From the NCBI GenBank assembly GCA_031553875.1, contig JAVBKU010000008.1, positions 1 through 64,000 on the forward strand: a DNA stretch of 64,000 bases, read 5' to 3'. Source of the DNA: JAVBKU01 sp031553875. Its GTDB lineage: Bacteria; Bacteroidota; Bacteroidia; Bacteroidales; Rikenellaceae. This document shows, one piece after another, positions 55,160 through 63,589 of the stretch. Positions within the stretch are counted from its first letter, which is position 1. Each line of letters opens with the position of its first letter. The translations under genes and the position numbers were made by a program. Under the pieces are notes generated by a model that ran no database searches, was not told the DNA's origin, and saw nothing but the letters and a program-made list of their open reading frames with translations.

Positions 55160-56517
55160 CGCATTTCAGGTGTTTGCTGGTCGACGGTCTTTATCTTGCC
55201 CGAGAACAGGAATACGGAAAGGAGCGACAGGGGCACCAACGCCACGCCCATGGCGAAGAACGGTAGCCAACTGCCGCCCGTGGTGAGCGAGGGGACGAGG
55301 TAGGTCGAAATGACGATACCCACCACCGCCGAGGCGCCTCCCATACCCGAGAGCGACCCCACGGTCTTGCCCGTGTGGAAGTCGCTGGGGAGGGTCATGA
55401 TATTGGTTATGGAGAATTGGAATCCGCCGAGGATGAACAGCAGCATGAAAGATGCGCTCAGCGCCGTGGGAGCGTAGGCCGCGCCGATCATGCCCGGGAT
55501 TATTATAAGGCTGCCGACTGAGATGGCCAGTTTACGGGCAAAGTCGAGGCTCTTGCCGCGGCCTATGAGCCAGCCGGAGAACCAGCCCCCGACCACACCG
55601 CCGAACGCCGCGCCGATAAACGGTATCCACGCCATTGAGGCCACCTCCTGAAGGCTCAGGCCGTAGACCTCCTGCAGGTATATAGGCAGCCAGGTCATGA
55701 ACATCCACCATACCGGGTCGAGGAAGAAGCGGCTTACTATGACCGAATAGCTGCGCTTGTCGCCAAGTAAGCGGCGGATGCTCCATGTGGTGTCGTTTGT
55801 TATGGCTTTCTCGGGTTGACCGCTTATGATGTAGTCCCTCTCTTCGGGAGTTATCCAGGGGTGATTGCGCGGGGAGGCCTTATTTATGATGTACCACGGG
55901 ATTATCCACAGCACGCACACGAGGCCCAATACCACGAACGTGACCCTCCATCCGAAGCTCAGGAACAGCAGGGGGATGACCACCGGCACAAGTATGTTAC
56001 CAACGCTCGACGCCGCCCCGAACACGCCCTGGGCCACGGCCCGCTCCTTGAGCGGGAACCATTCGGCGTTGGACTTGGCCGTCCCCGGCCACGGGCCCGC
56101 TTCCCCGAGCCCTAATAATACGCGGAAGAAGGTGAGCGACTTGAGCCCGTTGGCAAGTGCCGTGAGCGCCACCGCGCCGCCCCAAACGAGCGCCGAGAAT
56201 GAGAAACCGTGGCGCGTACCCACCTTGTCGTATATCTTACCTGAAACGAGTTGGCTGATGCCGTAGGCCACCATAAAGAAAATGTTGACGAAGGCCAGCA
56301 TCTCCTTGGTCTGCTGGCGTTGCTCCTCGATGGGAGCTGAGGGGTCGACGAAACCGAGGTCGGAGGCTATGCCCTTGACCACCACCTGCCCGGTGGACTT
56401 GTCCACCTCGTCCCGCCACATGTAGTTGAGAGTTCCCCTGTCGAGGATGTTGATGACCGTTACCAGAGCTATGAGGCTCAGTATTACCCAGCGTAGTCCT
56501 TTTATTTTCATGCGCAA
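55156..56517 (-). CDS. MFS transporter, anion:cation symporter (ExuT-like) group
   Basis: 453 residues, 12 predicted helices. WVILSLIALVTVINILDRGTLNYM at the start, the loop 2-3 motif GKIYDKVGTRHGFSFSALVWGG and FRVLLGLGEAGPWPGTAKSNAEWFPLKERAVAQGVFGAASSVGN, typical of hexuronate/glucarate-type symporters. A loop of about 30 residues between helices 1 and 2 is present. The substrate is likely a sugar acid or related sugar; not determined. TATCTTTG at 56572-56579 is a possible -7 element. It overlaps manA by 4 nt. Confidence 0.88.
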   Translation of the reverse strand: MRMKIKGLRWVILSLIALVTVINILDRGTLNYMWRDEVDKSTGQVVVKGIASDLGFVDPSAPIEEQRQQTKEMLAFVNIFFMVAYGISQLVSGKIYDKVGTRHGFSFSALVWGGAVALTALANGLKSLTFFRVLLGLGEAGPWPGTAKSNAEWFPLKERAVAQGVFGAASSVGNILVPVVIPLLFLSFGWRVTFVVLGLVCVLWIIPWYIINKASPRNHPWITPEERDYIISGQPEKAITNDTTWSIRRLLGDKRSYSVIVSRFFLDPVWWMFMTWLPIYLQEVYGLSLQEVASMAWIPFIGAAFGGVVGGWFSGWLIGRGKSLDFARKLAISVGSLIIIPGMIGAAYAPTALSASFMLLFILGGFQFSITNIMTLPSDFHTGKTVGSLSGMGGASAVVGIVISTYLVPSLTTGGSWLPFFAMGVALVPLSLLSVFLFSGKIKTVDQQTPEMR

Positions 56518-56729
56518 CGTGTTTTACGGTTTCCCGTGCCGGTCCATACTCAGGGCGCGGTACGTTGCTACCAAAGATACGAAAAGTTTTTACGAACGGG
56601 GATTTTTGAGTAAGAAATTATCGCGGTTTTTCCTCAAGCGAAAAATTAACACGCCCACCGTCGGTCATGGCATATATTTTGAAAGGATACCCAATACTTT
56701 GGAATATATCCATTTACCCTACGCTTATT

Positions 56730-58010
56730 ATGAGCCAAACAGAAAATAACACGCAGAAGATATTTCGCGGCAAGCCCATGGTGCGCATGCACGCCATGAT
56801 CAAGGCCACAGGCCCCGTGTGCAACCTCGGGTGCGACTACTGCTATTACCTGAGCAAGGCCGACCTGCTGGAGACCAACAGCCGCTGGCGTATCTCGGAG
56901 CCCATGCTCGAGAATTTCATAGAGCAGTACATAGCCCAGCAGAACTACAAGCATGTGGTCTTTTCGTGGCAGGGCGGCGAGCCCACGCTCCTGGGCCTCG
57001 ACTTCTTCCGTAAGGCGGTGGAACTGGAGAAAAAATACGCTCCCAAACACGTGCGCTGCGAGAACGACCTCCAGACCAACGGCACCCTGCTCGACGACCG
57101 CTGGTGCGAGTTCTTAGCCGAGAACGATTTTCTGGTGGGACTGAGTATCGACGGTCCGAAGCTTCTACACGACGCCTACCGACGCTATAATGATGGCCGA
57201 GGGTCGTTCGACAGGGTGATGGAATCGTCGCGCCTGTTGCGCAAGCATGGGGTGAAGTTCGCCACGCTCACCGTGGTCAATAACCTCAATGCGAAGCACC
57301 CCCTTGAGGTATACCGTTTTCTGCGCGACGAGGTGGGGAGCCGCCAGATGCAGTTCATCCCGATAGTCGAGTCGCGCAACTTCGCCACCACGGCCCCGCA
57401 ATACTGGGACCCGCAGGAGATGCCCGTCGAAGGGTCGCCGCAGGCCGATCCGTCGGAAGAAGGGTCGTTCCTACATCCGTGGAGTGTAGGATCGGAGGAA
57501 TACGGGGACTTCTTAATAAAAATATTCGACGAGTGGTGCCGCCACGATCTGGGTAGGATCTACGTCCCATTTTTCGACAGCGCCGTGGAGCAATGGGCGG
57601 GTAAGCCTTCGCCCCTGTGTATCTTTTCACCTATATGCGGCAAGGGGCTGGCTATGGAGCACAACGGCGACGTATACGCCTGCGACCACTACGTCTACCC
57701 CGAGTACAAGCTGGGGAATATCGCCTCCACGCCCCTGGTGGATATGGCCCTGAGCCGCGTCCAGGAAGATTTCGGCTACCGCAAGGACACCTCCCTCCCG
57801 GGTAAGTGCCGCACGTGCCGCTACCTGTTCGCCTGCTCGGGCGAGTGCCCCAAGAACCGCCTCCTGCGTACGCGCAATGGCGAGCCGGGCCTCAACTATC
57901 TGTGCAAGGGCCTCCATAAATATTTCAGCCATATCGACCCCTACATCCGCCCCATAGTGCGCGACCTGGGAATGGAAGTGGCCTCCGACGTACCCCCATT
58001 AAAGAGATAG
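56730..58010 (+). CDS. Anaerobic sulfatase-maturating enzyme (radical SAM/SPASM)
   Basis: 426 residues; the start at 56730 (MSQTENNTQK) is chosen because the upstream in-frame ATG adds an atypical tail. The radical-SAM motif is Cys31-x3-Cys35-x2-Cys38 (GPVCNLGCDYCYYLSK). FSWQGGEPTLLGLDFF, LQTNGTLLDDRWCEF and LSIDGP follow. The SPASM region has CIFSPICGKGLAMEHNGDVYACDHYVYP and CRTCRYLFACSGECPKNR for auxiliary clusters. It oxidises the active-site Cys of sulfatases to formylglycine. The adjacent sulfatase is of the Cys type, a direct fit. Confidence 0.95.
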   Translation: MSQTENNTQKIFRGKPMVRMHAMIKATGPVCNLGCDYCYYLSKADLLETNSRWRISEPMLENFIEQYIAQQNYKHVVFSWQGGEPTLLGLDFFRKAVELEKKYAPKHVRCENDLQTNGTLLDDRWCEFLAENDFLVGLSIDGPKLLHDAYRRYNDGRGSFDRVMESSRLLRKHGVKFATLTVVNNLNAKHPLEVYRFLRDEVGSRQMQFIPIVESRNFATTAPQYWDPQEMPVEGSPQADPSEEGSFLHPWSVGSEEYGDFLIKIFDEWCRHDLGRIYVPFFDSAVEQWAGKPSPLCIFSPICGKGLAMEHNGDVYACDHYVYPEYKLGNIASTPLVDMALSRVQEDFGYRKDTSLPGKCRTCRYLFACSGECPKNRLLRTRNGEPGLNYLCKGLHKYFSHIDPYIRPIVRDLGMEVASDVPPLKR

Positions 58011-58014
58011 CCCC

Positions 58015-58761
58015 ATGGAAATAATACTCAGTGATAACGATGGGCGCAGGGAGCTGACCATCACCGTACCGTGGGACGAGGTGAAAGAGGAGTACGCCAG
58101 CCTTTTGAAACGCTACTCACAGGTACCCCTGAAGGGTTTTCGCCCCGGCAAGGGGCCGCAGGAATTGATCGAGGCCACCTTTGAGGACCAGATGAAAAGG
58201 GACCTGCTGGGCCGCACCGGCAAGCGGCTCTGCAATGCCGCGCTCAAGGCCGAGGGGCTGGAGGCAGGGTCGCCGATAGAATTATCCGACTGCACCCTCG
58301 GCAAGGGCGAATATCTCCGTTTCGCGGCCTCTTTTATAGAGATGCCGGCGTTCGACCTGCCCGATTATAGACGGCTCGGATTGCAATCTTCGGAGGTGTC
58401 TGAAGCGCTGGATGAAATTTCGGCAAAGTTATTGATAGGTACCTCTATCGAGCTGCATCCTTCGCTGGTTGACAACGAATTACCATACTCGGACATAGAA
58501 TCCCCTGGCGAGGAAGAGCGTGCAGCGGCTGAGCAGAGGGTGAAATTAATGCTTATCCTCAAAAAAATCGCTTCCGTGGAAGGGATAGAGATCGACGACA
58601 AGGATGTAGAGGACAGGATAAAATTACTTGCAGAAGAGCATGGAGTTTCGCTTAAGGAGGTGCGCGAATTCCTCTCTTCGGGGGGAGGATTGGGCCGTCT
58701 CACCGATTCGCTGATAGCCGAAGCGGTGCTGGAATATATTATTGAGGCGCAGGAAGAATAG
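58015..58761 (+). CDS. Trigger-factor-like chaperone lacking the PPIase domain
   Basis: 248 residues. The N-terminal ribosome-binding domain of trigger factor is recognisable: RRELTITVPWDEVKEEYASLLKRYSQVPLKGFRPGKGPQELIEATF, with the GFRxGKxP signature at 41-48. FAASFIEMPAFDLPDYRRL is the end of that domain; the FKBP domain of about 90 residues is missing and the sequence passes directly to an alpha-helical C-terminal arm (AAAEQRVKLMLILKKIASVEGIEIDDKDVEDRIKLLAEEHGVSLKEVREFL). Normal Bacteroidota trigger factor is about 450 residues, so this is probably a paralogue. Its start is 4 nt from the maturase stop and 47 nt before the sulfatase. Confidence 0.85.
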   Translation: MEIILSDNDGRRELTITVPWDEVKEEYASLLKRYSQVPLKGFRPGKGPQELIEATFEDQMKRDLLGRTGKRLCNAALKAEGLEAGSPIELSDCTLGKGEYLRFAASFIEMPAFDLPDYRRLGLQSSEVSEALDEISAKLLIGTSIELHPSLVDNELPYSDIESPGEEERAAAEQRVKLMLILKKIASVEGIEIDDKDVEDRIKLLAEEHGVSLKEVREFLSSGGGLGRLTDSLIAEAVLEYIIEAQEE

Positions 58762-58808
58762 AATATTTACGATATAAAACACAAGTATTAACCTTAATCA
58801 AAAGAAAC

Positions 58809-60560
58809 ATGAAATTAAAAGACAAACTACGCAGTTGTGGTAAGGTGGCCGCCGTCGGCGCCATCCTGGCCGCGGGTACGGTGACTATGTCTTCGGCACA
58901 AACACAGCAGAAGAGCTCATCGAACAACACCCAGAAACCGAATATTCTCGTGATCTTCGGCGACGACATCGGTATCACCAACCTCTCGTGCTACAGCAAC
59001 GGGCTGATGGGATACGAAACTCCCAACATCGACCGTCTGGCTAAGGAAGGGCTTAAATTCCAGCACTACTACGGCGAGCAGTCGTGTACCGCCGGCCGCG
59101 CGGCGTTCCTCACTGGCCAGCACGGTATCCGTACCGGGCTCACCAAGGTGGGATTCCCCGGCGCGCCCATGGGTATGAGCCAGGAAGACCCCTCTATCGG
59201 CGGCCTGCTCAAGAGCCTGGGCTATGCCACAGGCCAGTTCGGCAAGAACCACGTGGGCGACCGTAACGAAACGCTTCCCACAGTGAACGGTTTCGACGAG
59301 TTCTTCGGTAACCTCTACCACCTCAACGCCGAGGAGGAGCCCGAATTGCCCGACTATCCCAAGGATCCCGAATACCTCAAGAAATTCGGTCCGCGCGGCG
59401 TACTCAAGTGTAAAGCTACCAATGTGGACGATCCCACTGTAGACCCGCGTTTCGGTAAGATCGGCAAGCAGACCATCGAAGATACAGGTCCCCTTACCAA
59501 GAAGCGTATGGAAACTGTCGACGATGAAACTTCATCTGCCGCTATCGACTACATGAAGCGTCAGCACGAAGCCGGGAAGCCTTTCTTCTGCTGGTTCAAC
59601 TCTACACGTATGCACCTCCGTACCCACGTGCGCGATTCTCACCGCGGTGTTTACCAGCATGGTAACAGCGAGTACCTCGACGGAATGATCGAACATGACA
59701 ACACTATCGGCGCGATCCTCAAGGCCCTCGACGATATGGGTATAGCCGAGAACACTATCGTGGTCTACACTACCGACAACGGTCCGCACATGAACACATG
59801 GCCCGACGGAGCGATGACATGGTTCCGCTCTGAGAAGAACACCAACTGGGAAGGCGCCTTCCGCGTTCCCTGCCTGGTGCGCTGGCCCGGACATATAGCC
59901 GCCGGTACCACAACCAACGAGCTTATGGCCCACAACGACTGGATACCTACCCTCTGTTCTATGGTGGGCGAACCCCAGATCGTGGAAAAGTGCAAGAAGG
60001 GTTATGCTGCTAACGGGAAGACCTACAAGGTACACCTCGACGGTTACGACCAGTCTAAGTTCCTCACTACCGTTACAGGCTCTGCTGCCAATAACAACAA
60101 TGTGAAGAGCGCGCGCGACAACTTCTTCTACTCTGACGACGACGGCCTGTTGGTAGGCTACCGCAAGGGCGACATGAAGTATGTCTATGCCGAACAGCGC
60201 CTGGCAGGTACCATGGGTCTGTGGGCTGAGCCTTTCACCAAGCTTCGCCTTCAGAAGATATTCAACCTGATGCAGGATCCCTTCGAACGTGCCGACTTTA
60301 CCTCCAACACCTACTGGGATTGGAACCTCAACCAGATCGGTGCCGTGTATGGTGCTATGCAGGATGTGTTCACCTTCGTAGAAACATTCGAGGAATTCCC
60401 GCCGAGGTCGTTCCCGCCCAGCTTCGTTCCTACTACCATAATGGAACAGGAGAAGACGAGGATCAAGGCCCGCGAAGCTCTTCAGAACTATGAGAAAAAT
60501 ATAATGCCGGCCGGCGAAGGACATAAGGCCCCGGCCAAGGCTCCCGCTAAAAAGAAATAA
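58809..60560 (+). CDS. Cys-type sulfatase (family S1), secreted
   Basis: 583 residues. Sec signal peptide (about 1-30, ending MSSAQ). Metal-binding GDDIG at 51-55 and the maturation motif CTAGR at 93-97 (C-x-A-x-R), whose Cys is converted to formylglycine. FGKNHVGD supplies the catalytic Lys/His, TTDNGPHMNTWP the C-terminal metal Asp-Asn. The large size and the segment ADFTSNTYWDWNL suggest an arylsulfatase-like subfamily; substrate not known. Codon use favours C-ending codons, as in highly expressed genes. It lies in a run with its maturase and a chaperone-like gene. Confidence 0.95.
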   Translation: MKLKDKLRSCGKVAAVGAILAAGTVTMSSAQTQQKSSSNNTQKPNILVIFGDDIGITNLSCYSNGLMGYETPNIDRLAKEGLKFQHYYGEQSCTAGRAAFLTGQHGIRTGLTKVGFPGAPMGMSQEDPSIGGLLKSLGYATGQFGKNHVGDRNETLPTVNGFDEFFGNLYHLNAEEEPELPDYPKDPEYLKKFGPRGVLKCKATNVDDPTVDPRFGKIGKQTIEDTGPLTKKRMETVDDETSSAAIDYMKRQHEAGKPFFCWFNSTRMHLRTHVRDSHRGVYQHGNSEYLDGMIEHDNTIGAILKALDDMGIAENTIVVYTTDNGPHMNTWPDGAMTWFRSEKNTNWEGAFRVPCLVRWPGHIAAGTTTNELMAHNDWIPTLCSMVGEPQIVEKCKKGYAANGKTYKVHLDGYDQSKFLTTVTGSAANNNNVKSARDNFFYSDDDGLLVGYRKGDMKYVYAEQRLAGTMGLWAEPFTKLRLQKIFNLMQDPFERADFTSNTYWDWNLNQIGAVYGAMQDVFTFVETFEEFPPRSFPPSFVPTTIMEQEKTRIKAREALQNYEKNIMPAGEGHKAPAKAPAKKK

Positions 60561-60576
60561 TGCGGAGTGAGTAAGC

Positions 60577-60620
60577 AGGGGAGGTTTTGCCGTCACGACG
60601 GAGGAACCTCCCCTTTTTTG
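60577..60620 (+). terminator. Sulfatase terminator
   Basis: AGGGGAGGTT, inner CCGT-cacg-ACGG, AACCTCCCCT and then TTTTT: a classical intrinsic terminator 16 nt past the stop. Confidence 0.9.
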
Positions 60621-60644
60621 ACCGATGATTTTAATTTTACAACG

Positions 60645-61661
60645 ATGAAAAAACTGATGATACTTTGCCTGCCGGTGCTATTGGCAGTCGTGCAGGTGTC
60701 CTGCTTTCAAGTGGGCAGGGAGGCCGATCCGCTCTCCCTGTGGAATGAGGGAGCGTCCAAGAAAGCCATAGTCGAGTTCGTGGAGAGGGTCACCGACTCC
60801 AAGAATCCCGACTTTGTTCCCGTGGCGGAGCGTCTGGCTGTGTTCGATAACGACGGCACGCTGTGGTGCGAACATCCGCTCTACTTCGAGTTCGTTTACT
60901 CGCTAAGCGCCATGAAGGATGTGTTCAAGGACAACCCCGCTCTGCTTAAAAAGCCGGAGCTCAAGGCCCTCGCCTCGGGCGATATGAAGACATTCATTGC
61001 CTCGGGTGACAAGGGTATGCTGGAGGCGTTCGTCCTCTCGCATACCGCAGTGAGTACCGAGCAGTTCGACAGGAGCGTGGGCACATGGCTCGACACGGCC
61101 ACCCATCCCCGTTTCGGGGTCAGGTATGTAGAGCTTACCTATGAGCCCATGGTGCAACTATTGCGCTACCTGCGTGATAAGGGTTTCACGACCTACATAG
61201 TGTCGGGAGGCTCTTCGATGTTCATGCGTAACTTCACGCAGGAGGCCTATGGCATACCGCCAGGACAGGTGATAGGCTCGATGCTCAAGGGTGAGTTCGT
61301 GGCCGAGAATGGCACGTACGATGTGAGGCTGAAGCCCGAGGTATTCCATATCGACGACGGCGACGGCAAGCCTGTGGGGATATACCAGTTCATAGGCCGC
61401 AAGCCTATCTTGGCCTTTGGTAACTCCGACGGCGACCTGCCGATGCTCCGCTATACGGCTACCAATTCCCTGCCTAATCTCGAATTGATTCTCCGCCATA
61501 CCGATCCGGTAAGGGAGTACGCCTATGACCGCGAATCCCCCGTAGGCCGCCTCGACAAGGCCCTCGACGAGGCGATAGAGAGGAATTGGGTGGTGGTGGA
61601 TATGAAGAATGACTTCCGTCAGGTGTTCTTCTTTGAAGCTGATACAGAGAAAGTGGAGTAG
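60645..61661 (+). CDS. HAD-superfamily phosphatase lipoprotein
   Basis: 338 residues starting MKKLMILCLPVLLAVVQVSC, a lipoprotein signal with Cys20. HAD motif I AVFDNDGTLWCEHP (Asp68 nucleophile, Asp70), motif II TYIVSGGSSMFMR and motif III/IV GRKPILAFGNSDGDLPML. The class matches phosphoserine-phosphatase-like secreted HAD proteins. An upstream ATG at 60567 lies before the terminator and is rejected. A phosphomonoesterase in the periplasm is inferred; substrate unknown. Confidence 0.88.
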   Translation: MKKLMILCLPVLLAVVQVSCFQVGREADPLSLWNEGASKKAIVEFVERVTDSKNPDFVPVAERLAVFDNDGTLWCEHPLYFEFVYSLSAMKDVFKDNPALLKKPELKALASGDMKTFIASGDKGMLEAFVLSHTAVSTEQFDRSVGTWLDTATHPRFGVRYVELTYEPMVQLLRYLRDKGFTTYIVSGGSSMFMRNFTQEAYGIPPGQVIGSMLKGEFVAENGTYDVRLKPEVFHIDDGDGKPVGIYQFIGRKPILAFGNSDGDLPMLRYTATNSLPNLELILRHTDPVREYAYDRESPVGRLDKALDEAIERNWVVVDMKNDFRQVFFFEADTEKVE

Positions 61662-61697
61662 TTTCCCAAGGGGCGCCACATGGTCGCTCTGAATATT

Positions 61698-61730
61698 ATA
61701 ACGTGGGTTTCACTGCGAAACCCACGTTAT
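61698..61730 (+). terminator. Terminator of the HAD gene
   Basis: A perfect 14-bp stem ATAACGTGGGTTTC-N5-GAAACCCACGTTAT followed by TTATTATATTTG. The -7 box of the next gene follows immediately. Confidence 0.8.
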
Positions 61731-61734
61731 TTAT

Positions 61735-61742
61735 TATATTTG
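61735..61742 (+). promoter_or_regulatory. -7 element of the CorC/HlyC gene
   Basis: TATATTTG, 20 nt before the ATG. The -33 region lies within the preceding terminator stem and has only TTTC. Confidence 0.5.
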
Positions 61743-61762
61743 TGTATCGCTAACAAACAACT

Positions 61763-63037
61763 ATGGAAGTTATAATCATAATCGCCCTTATACTCCTCAA
61801 CGGAGTGTTTTCCATGTCGGAGATAGCCCTCGTGTCGGCCCGCAAGCCGCGCCTCGAAGCCGACGCCAAGAGGGGCAACAAGTCGGCGCGCTCTGCACTG
61901 CGCCTCTCCGAGGAACCCAACAGATTTCTCTCGACCGTGCAGATAGGCATAACCCTCATCGGCATCCTCACGGGTTTGTATTCGGGCGAGGCCTTCGCCC
62001 ACAGTTTCGCAGAGGTGATAGCCCGCGTGGAGTTGCTCGCGCCCTACTCCCTGGGTATAGCCACCACGCTCATAGTGGTCATAGTGACCTACTTCACCAT
62101 AATCTTCGGCGAGTTGGTCCCCAAGAGGTTGGGGCTGGGTAAGGCGGAGAGCATATCCAAGTTTATCGCCCGTCCGATGACGTTCCTTTCGCGCCTTATG
62201 ACCCCCATGGTGTGGCTGCTGTCGAAGAATACCGCGGGAGTACTCAAACTGCTGGGTATAAAAGACAGCGAAGGCAAGGTTACCGAGGAGGAGATCAAGA
62301 CCCTCGTCAAGGAGGGCCTCGATGCCGGCGAAGTGCAGGAGGTGGAGCACGACATAGTGGGTAGGGTGTTCAGTCTGGGTGATCGCGACATCGACTCTAT
62401 CATGACACACCGCAGCGACTTTATCTGGCTCGACACCTCCGACGACAAGGCCTCCATACGCTCTAAGGTGATGGAAGACATGCACAACATATATCCCGTG
62501 AGAGAAGGGCGCAAGGGCGAGATGACAGGGGTGGTACACATCCGGGAATTGTTCGGCCGCATAGACGAGCCCGATTTCAATCTCGAAGAGCTGGTCAGTG
62601 AGGCGCGCTACTTGCCCGACAACAAGAGCGTGTACAGTGCCCTGGAATATTTCAAGCAAAATAACGTCAAGTACGGCTTCGTGACCGATGAATTCGGCGA
62701 GGTCAAGGGGATCGTGACCCTCACCGATATCATGGACGCCCTTGTGGGCGAGGTGCTCGACGAGGGCGAAGAGGAAGATATAATCGTCAGGGAGGACGGT
62801 AGCCTGCTTGTCAGCGGACAGTGTTCGTTCTACTGCTTCCTCGAATATTTCGACATGGAGTGGCTTTACGCCGAACATGACTACAACACCCTCAGCGGCC
62901 TGATCCTCGAAGTGCTGGAGCATGTGCCGAGGGAGGGGGAGAAGTTCTCATGGCAGGGCTTCGAGTTCGAGGTGGTGGATATGGACGGCGCGAGGATCGA
63001 CAAGGTGCTCGTAACCCGCCCCACAGCGGATGAATAA
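61763..63037 (+). CDS. CNNM/CorC-HlyC family membrane protein
   Basis: 424 residues. DUF21 membrane domain (about 1-165; first helix VIIIIALILLNGVFSMSEIALVSARK, then STVQIGITLIGILTGLYSG and VVIVTYFTIIFGELVPKRLGL), a CBS pair (about 205-330, ending YGFVTDEFGEVKGIVTLTDIMDALVGE) and a C-terminal CorC_HlyC domain (about 345-420). Family members are linked to Mg2+/Co2+ or Na+/Mg2+ exchange; the haemolysin name is historical. Single gene with its own promoter element. Confidence 0.93.
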   Translation: MEVIIIIALILLNGVFSMSEIALVSARKPRLEADAKRGNKSARSALRLSEEPNRFLSTVQIGITLIGILTGLYSGEAFAHSFAEVIARVELLAPYSLGIATTLIVVIVTYFTIIFGELVPKRLGLGKAESISKFIARPMTFLSRLMTPMVWLLSKNTAGVLKLLGIKDSEGKVTEEEIKTLVKEGLDAGEVQEVEHDIVGRVFSLGDRDIDSIMTHRSDFIWLDTSDDKASIRSKVMEDMHNIYPVREGRKGEMTGVVHIRELFGRIDEPDFNLEELVSEARYLPDNKSVYSALEYFKQNNVKYGFVTDEFGEVKGIVTLTDIMDALVGEVLDEGEEEDIIVREDGSLLVSGQCSFYCFLEYFDMEWLYAEHDYNTLSGLILEVLEHVPREGEKFSWQGFEFEVVDMDGARIDKVLVTRPTADE

Positions 63038-63152
63038 CGGCATAAATGCCGTATAATGATACACAAATCGCTCCGACGGCGGGAATAATCGGACGACCAT
63101 ATAGGCGGGAATAATCAAAAAAACGTTAAGGTCTTAATATCAGCTCTTAGGA

Positions 63153-63183
63153 GTTGTTTATGGCCTAAATAGTTGTATATTTG
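63153..63183 (+). promoter_or_regulatory. Promoter of the candidate structured RNA
   Basis: GTTG (63153-63156, one mismatch), 19-nt spacer, TATATTTG (63176-63183). The next protein start is 400 nt downstream, beyond a terminator, so it serves a noncoding transcript. Confidence 0.7.
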
Positions 63184-63188
63184 CATCG

Positions 63189-63370
63189 ACATATAGCCTG
63201 ATCGCCATCAAACTTCCACCTTGAATCAGTGTAAGGCTGTAGGGATAGCAAAATTATCCCATTTTAATCGTTCTCCAGGCGGAGTGAGCCATTTAGCGTG
63301 GCATCGCTTCGTTGAACGATCGGTTGTGGAAGACCGGATGGCGTGCGACAGTGGTGTCCACGCTTTTTTA
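63189..63370 (+). ncRNA. Candidate structured noncoding RNA, about 180 nt (6S-like?)
   Basis: Between the promoter at 63153-63183 and an intrinsic terminator there is no ORF but strong folding. The closing stem is CGCCATC (63203-63209) with GATGGCG (63337-63343) and TTCCAC (63214-63219) with GTGGAA (63326-63331). Inside are the hairpin GGGATA/TATCCC (63242-63260) and the stem ATCGTTC (63267-63273) with GAACGAT (63314-63320). The terminator is GCGTG-c-GACA-gtgg-TGTC-CACGC followed by TTTTTT (63341-63369). Length, a closing stem and a large internal bubble recall 6S RNA, but the identity is unproven. Confidence 0.6.
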
Positions 63371-63589
63371 TTTTCCGGCTTCGGATGGCGTGGTTAAAGG
63401 CTTTAGGATTATGTGTCGAGAGCTGGGATGAAATAAGAGTGACTTAAAATAGAGAAAATAAGCGCTCAGAGTGCGATACAATACGTTTTTTGTATTACAT
63501 TCGTGCTACGGGGATTTCGTGTGATACTCGTTTTTTACTATCGGAGGCGGCCGATATTTTATTTATGCAACATTCTTATAACCGCCATT

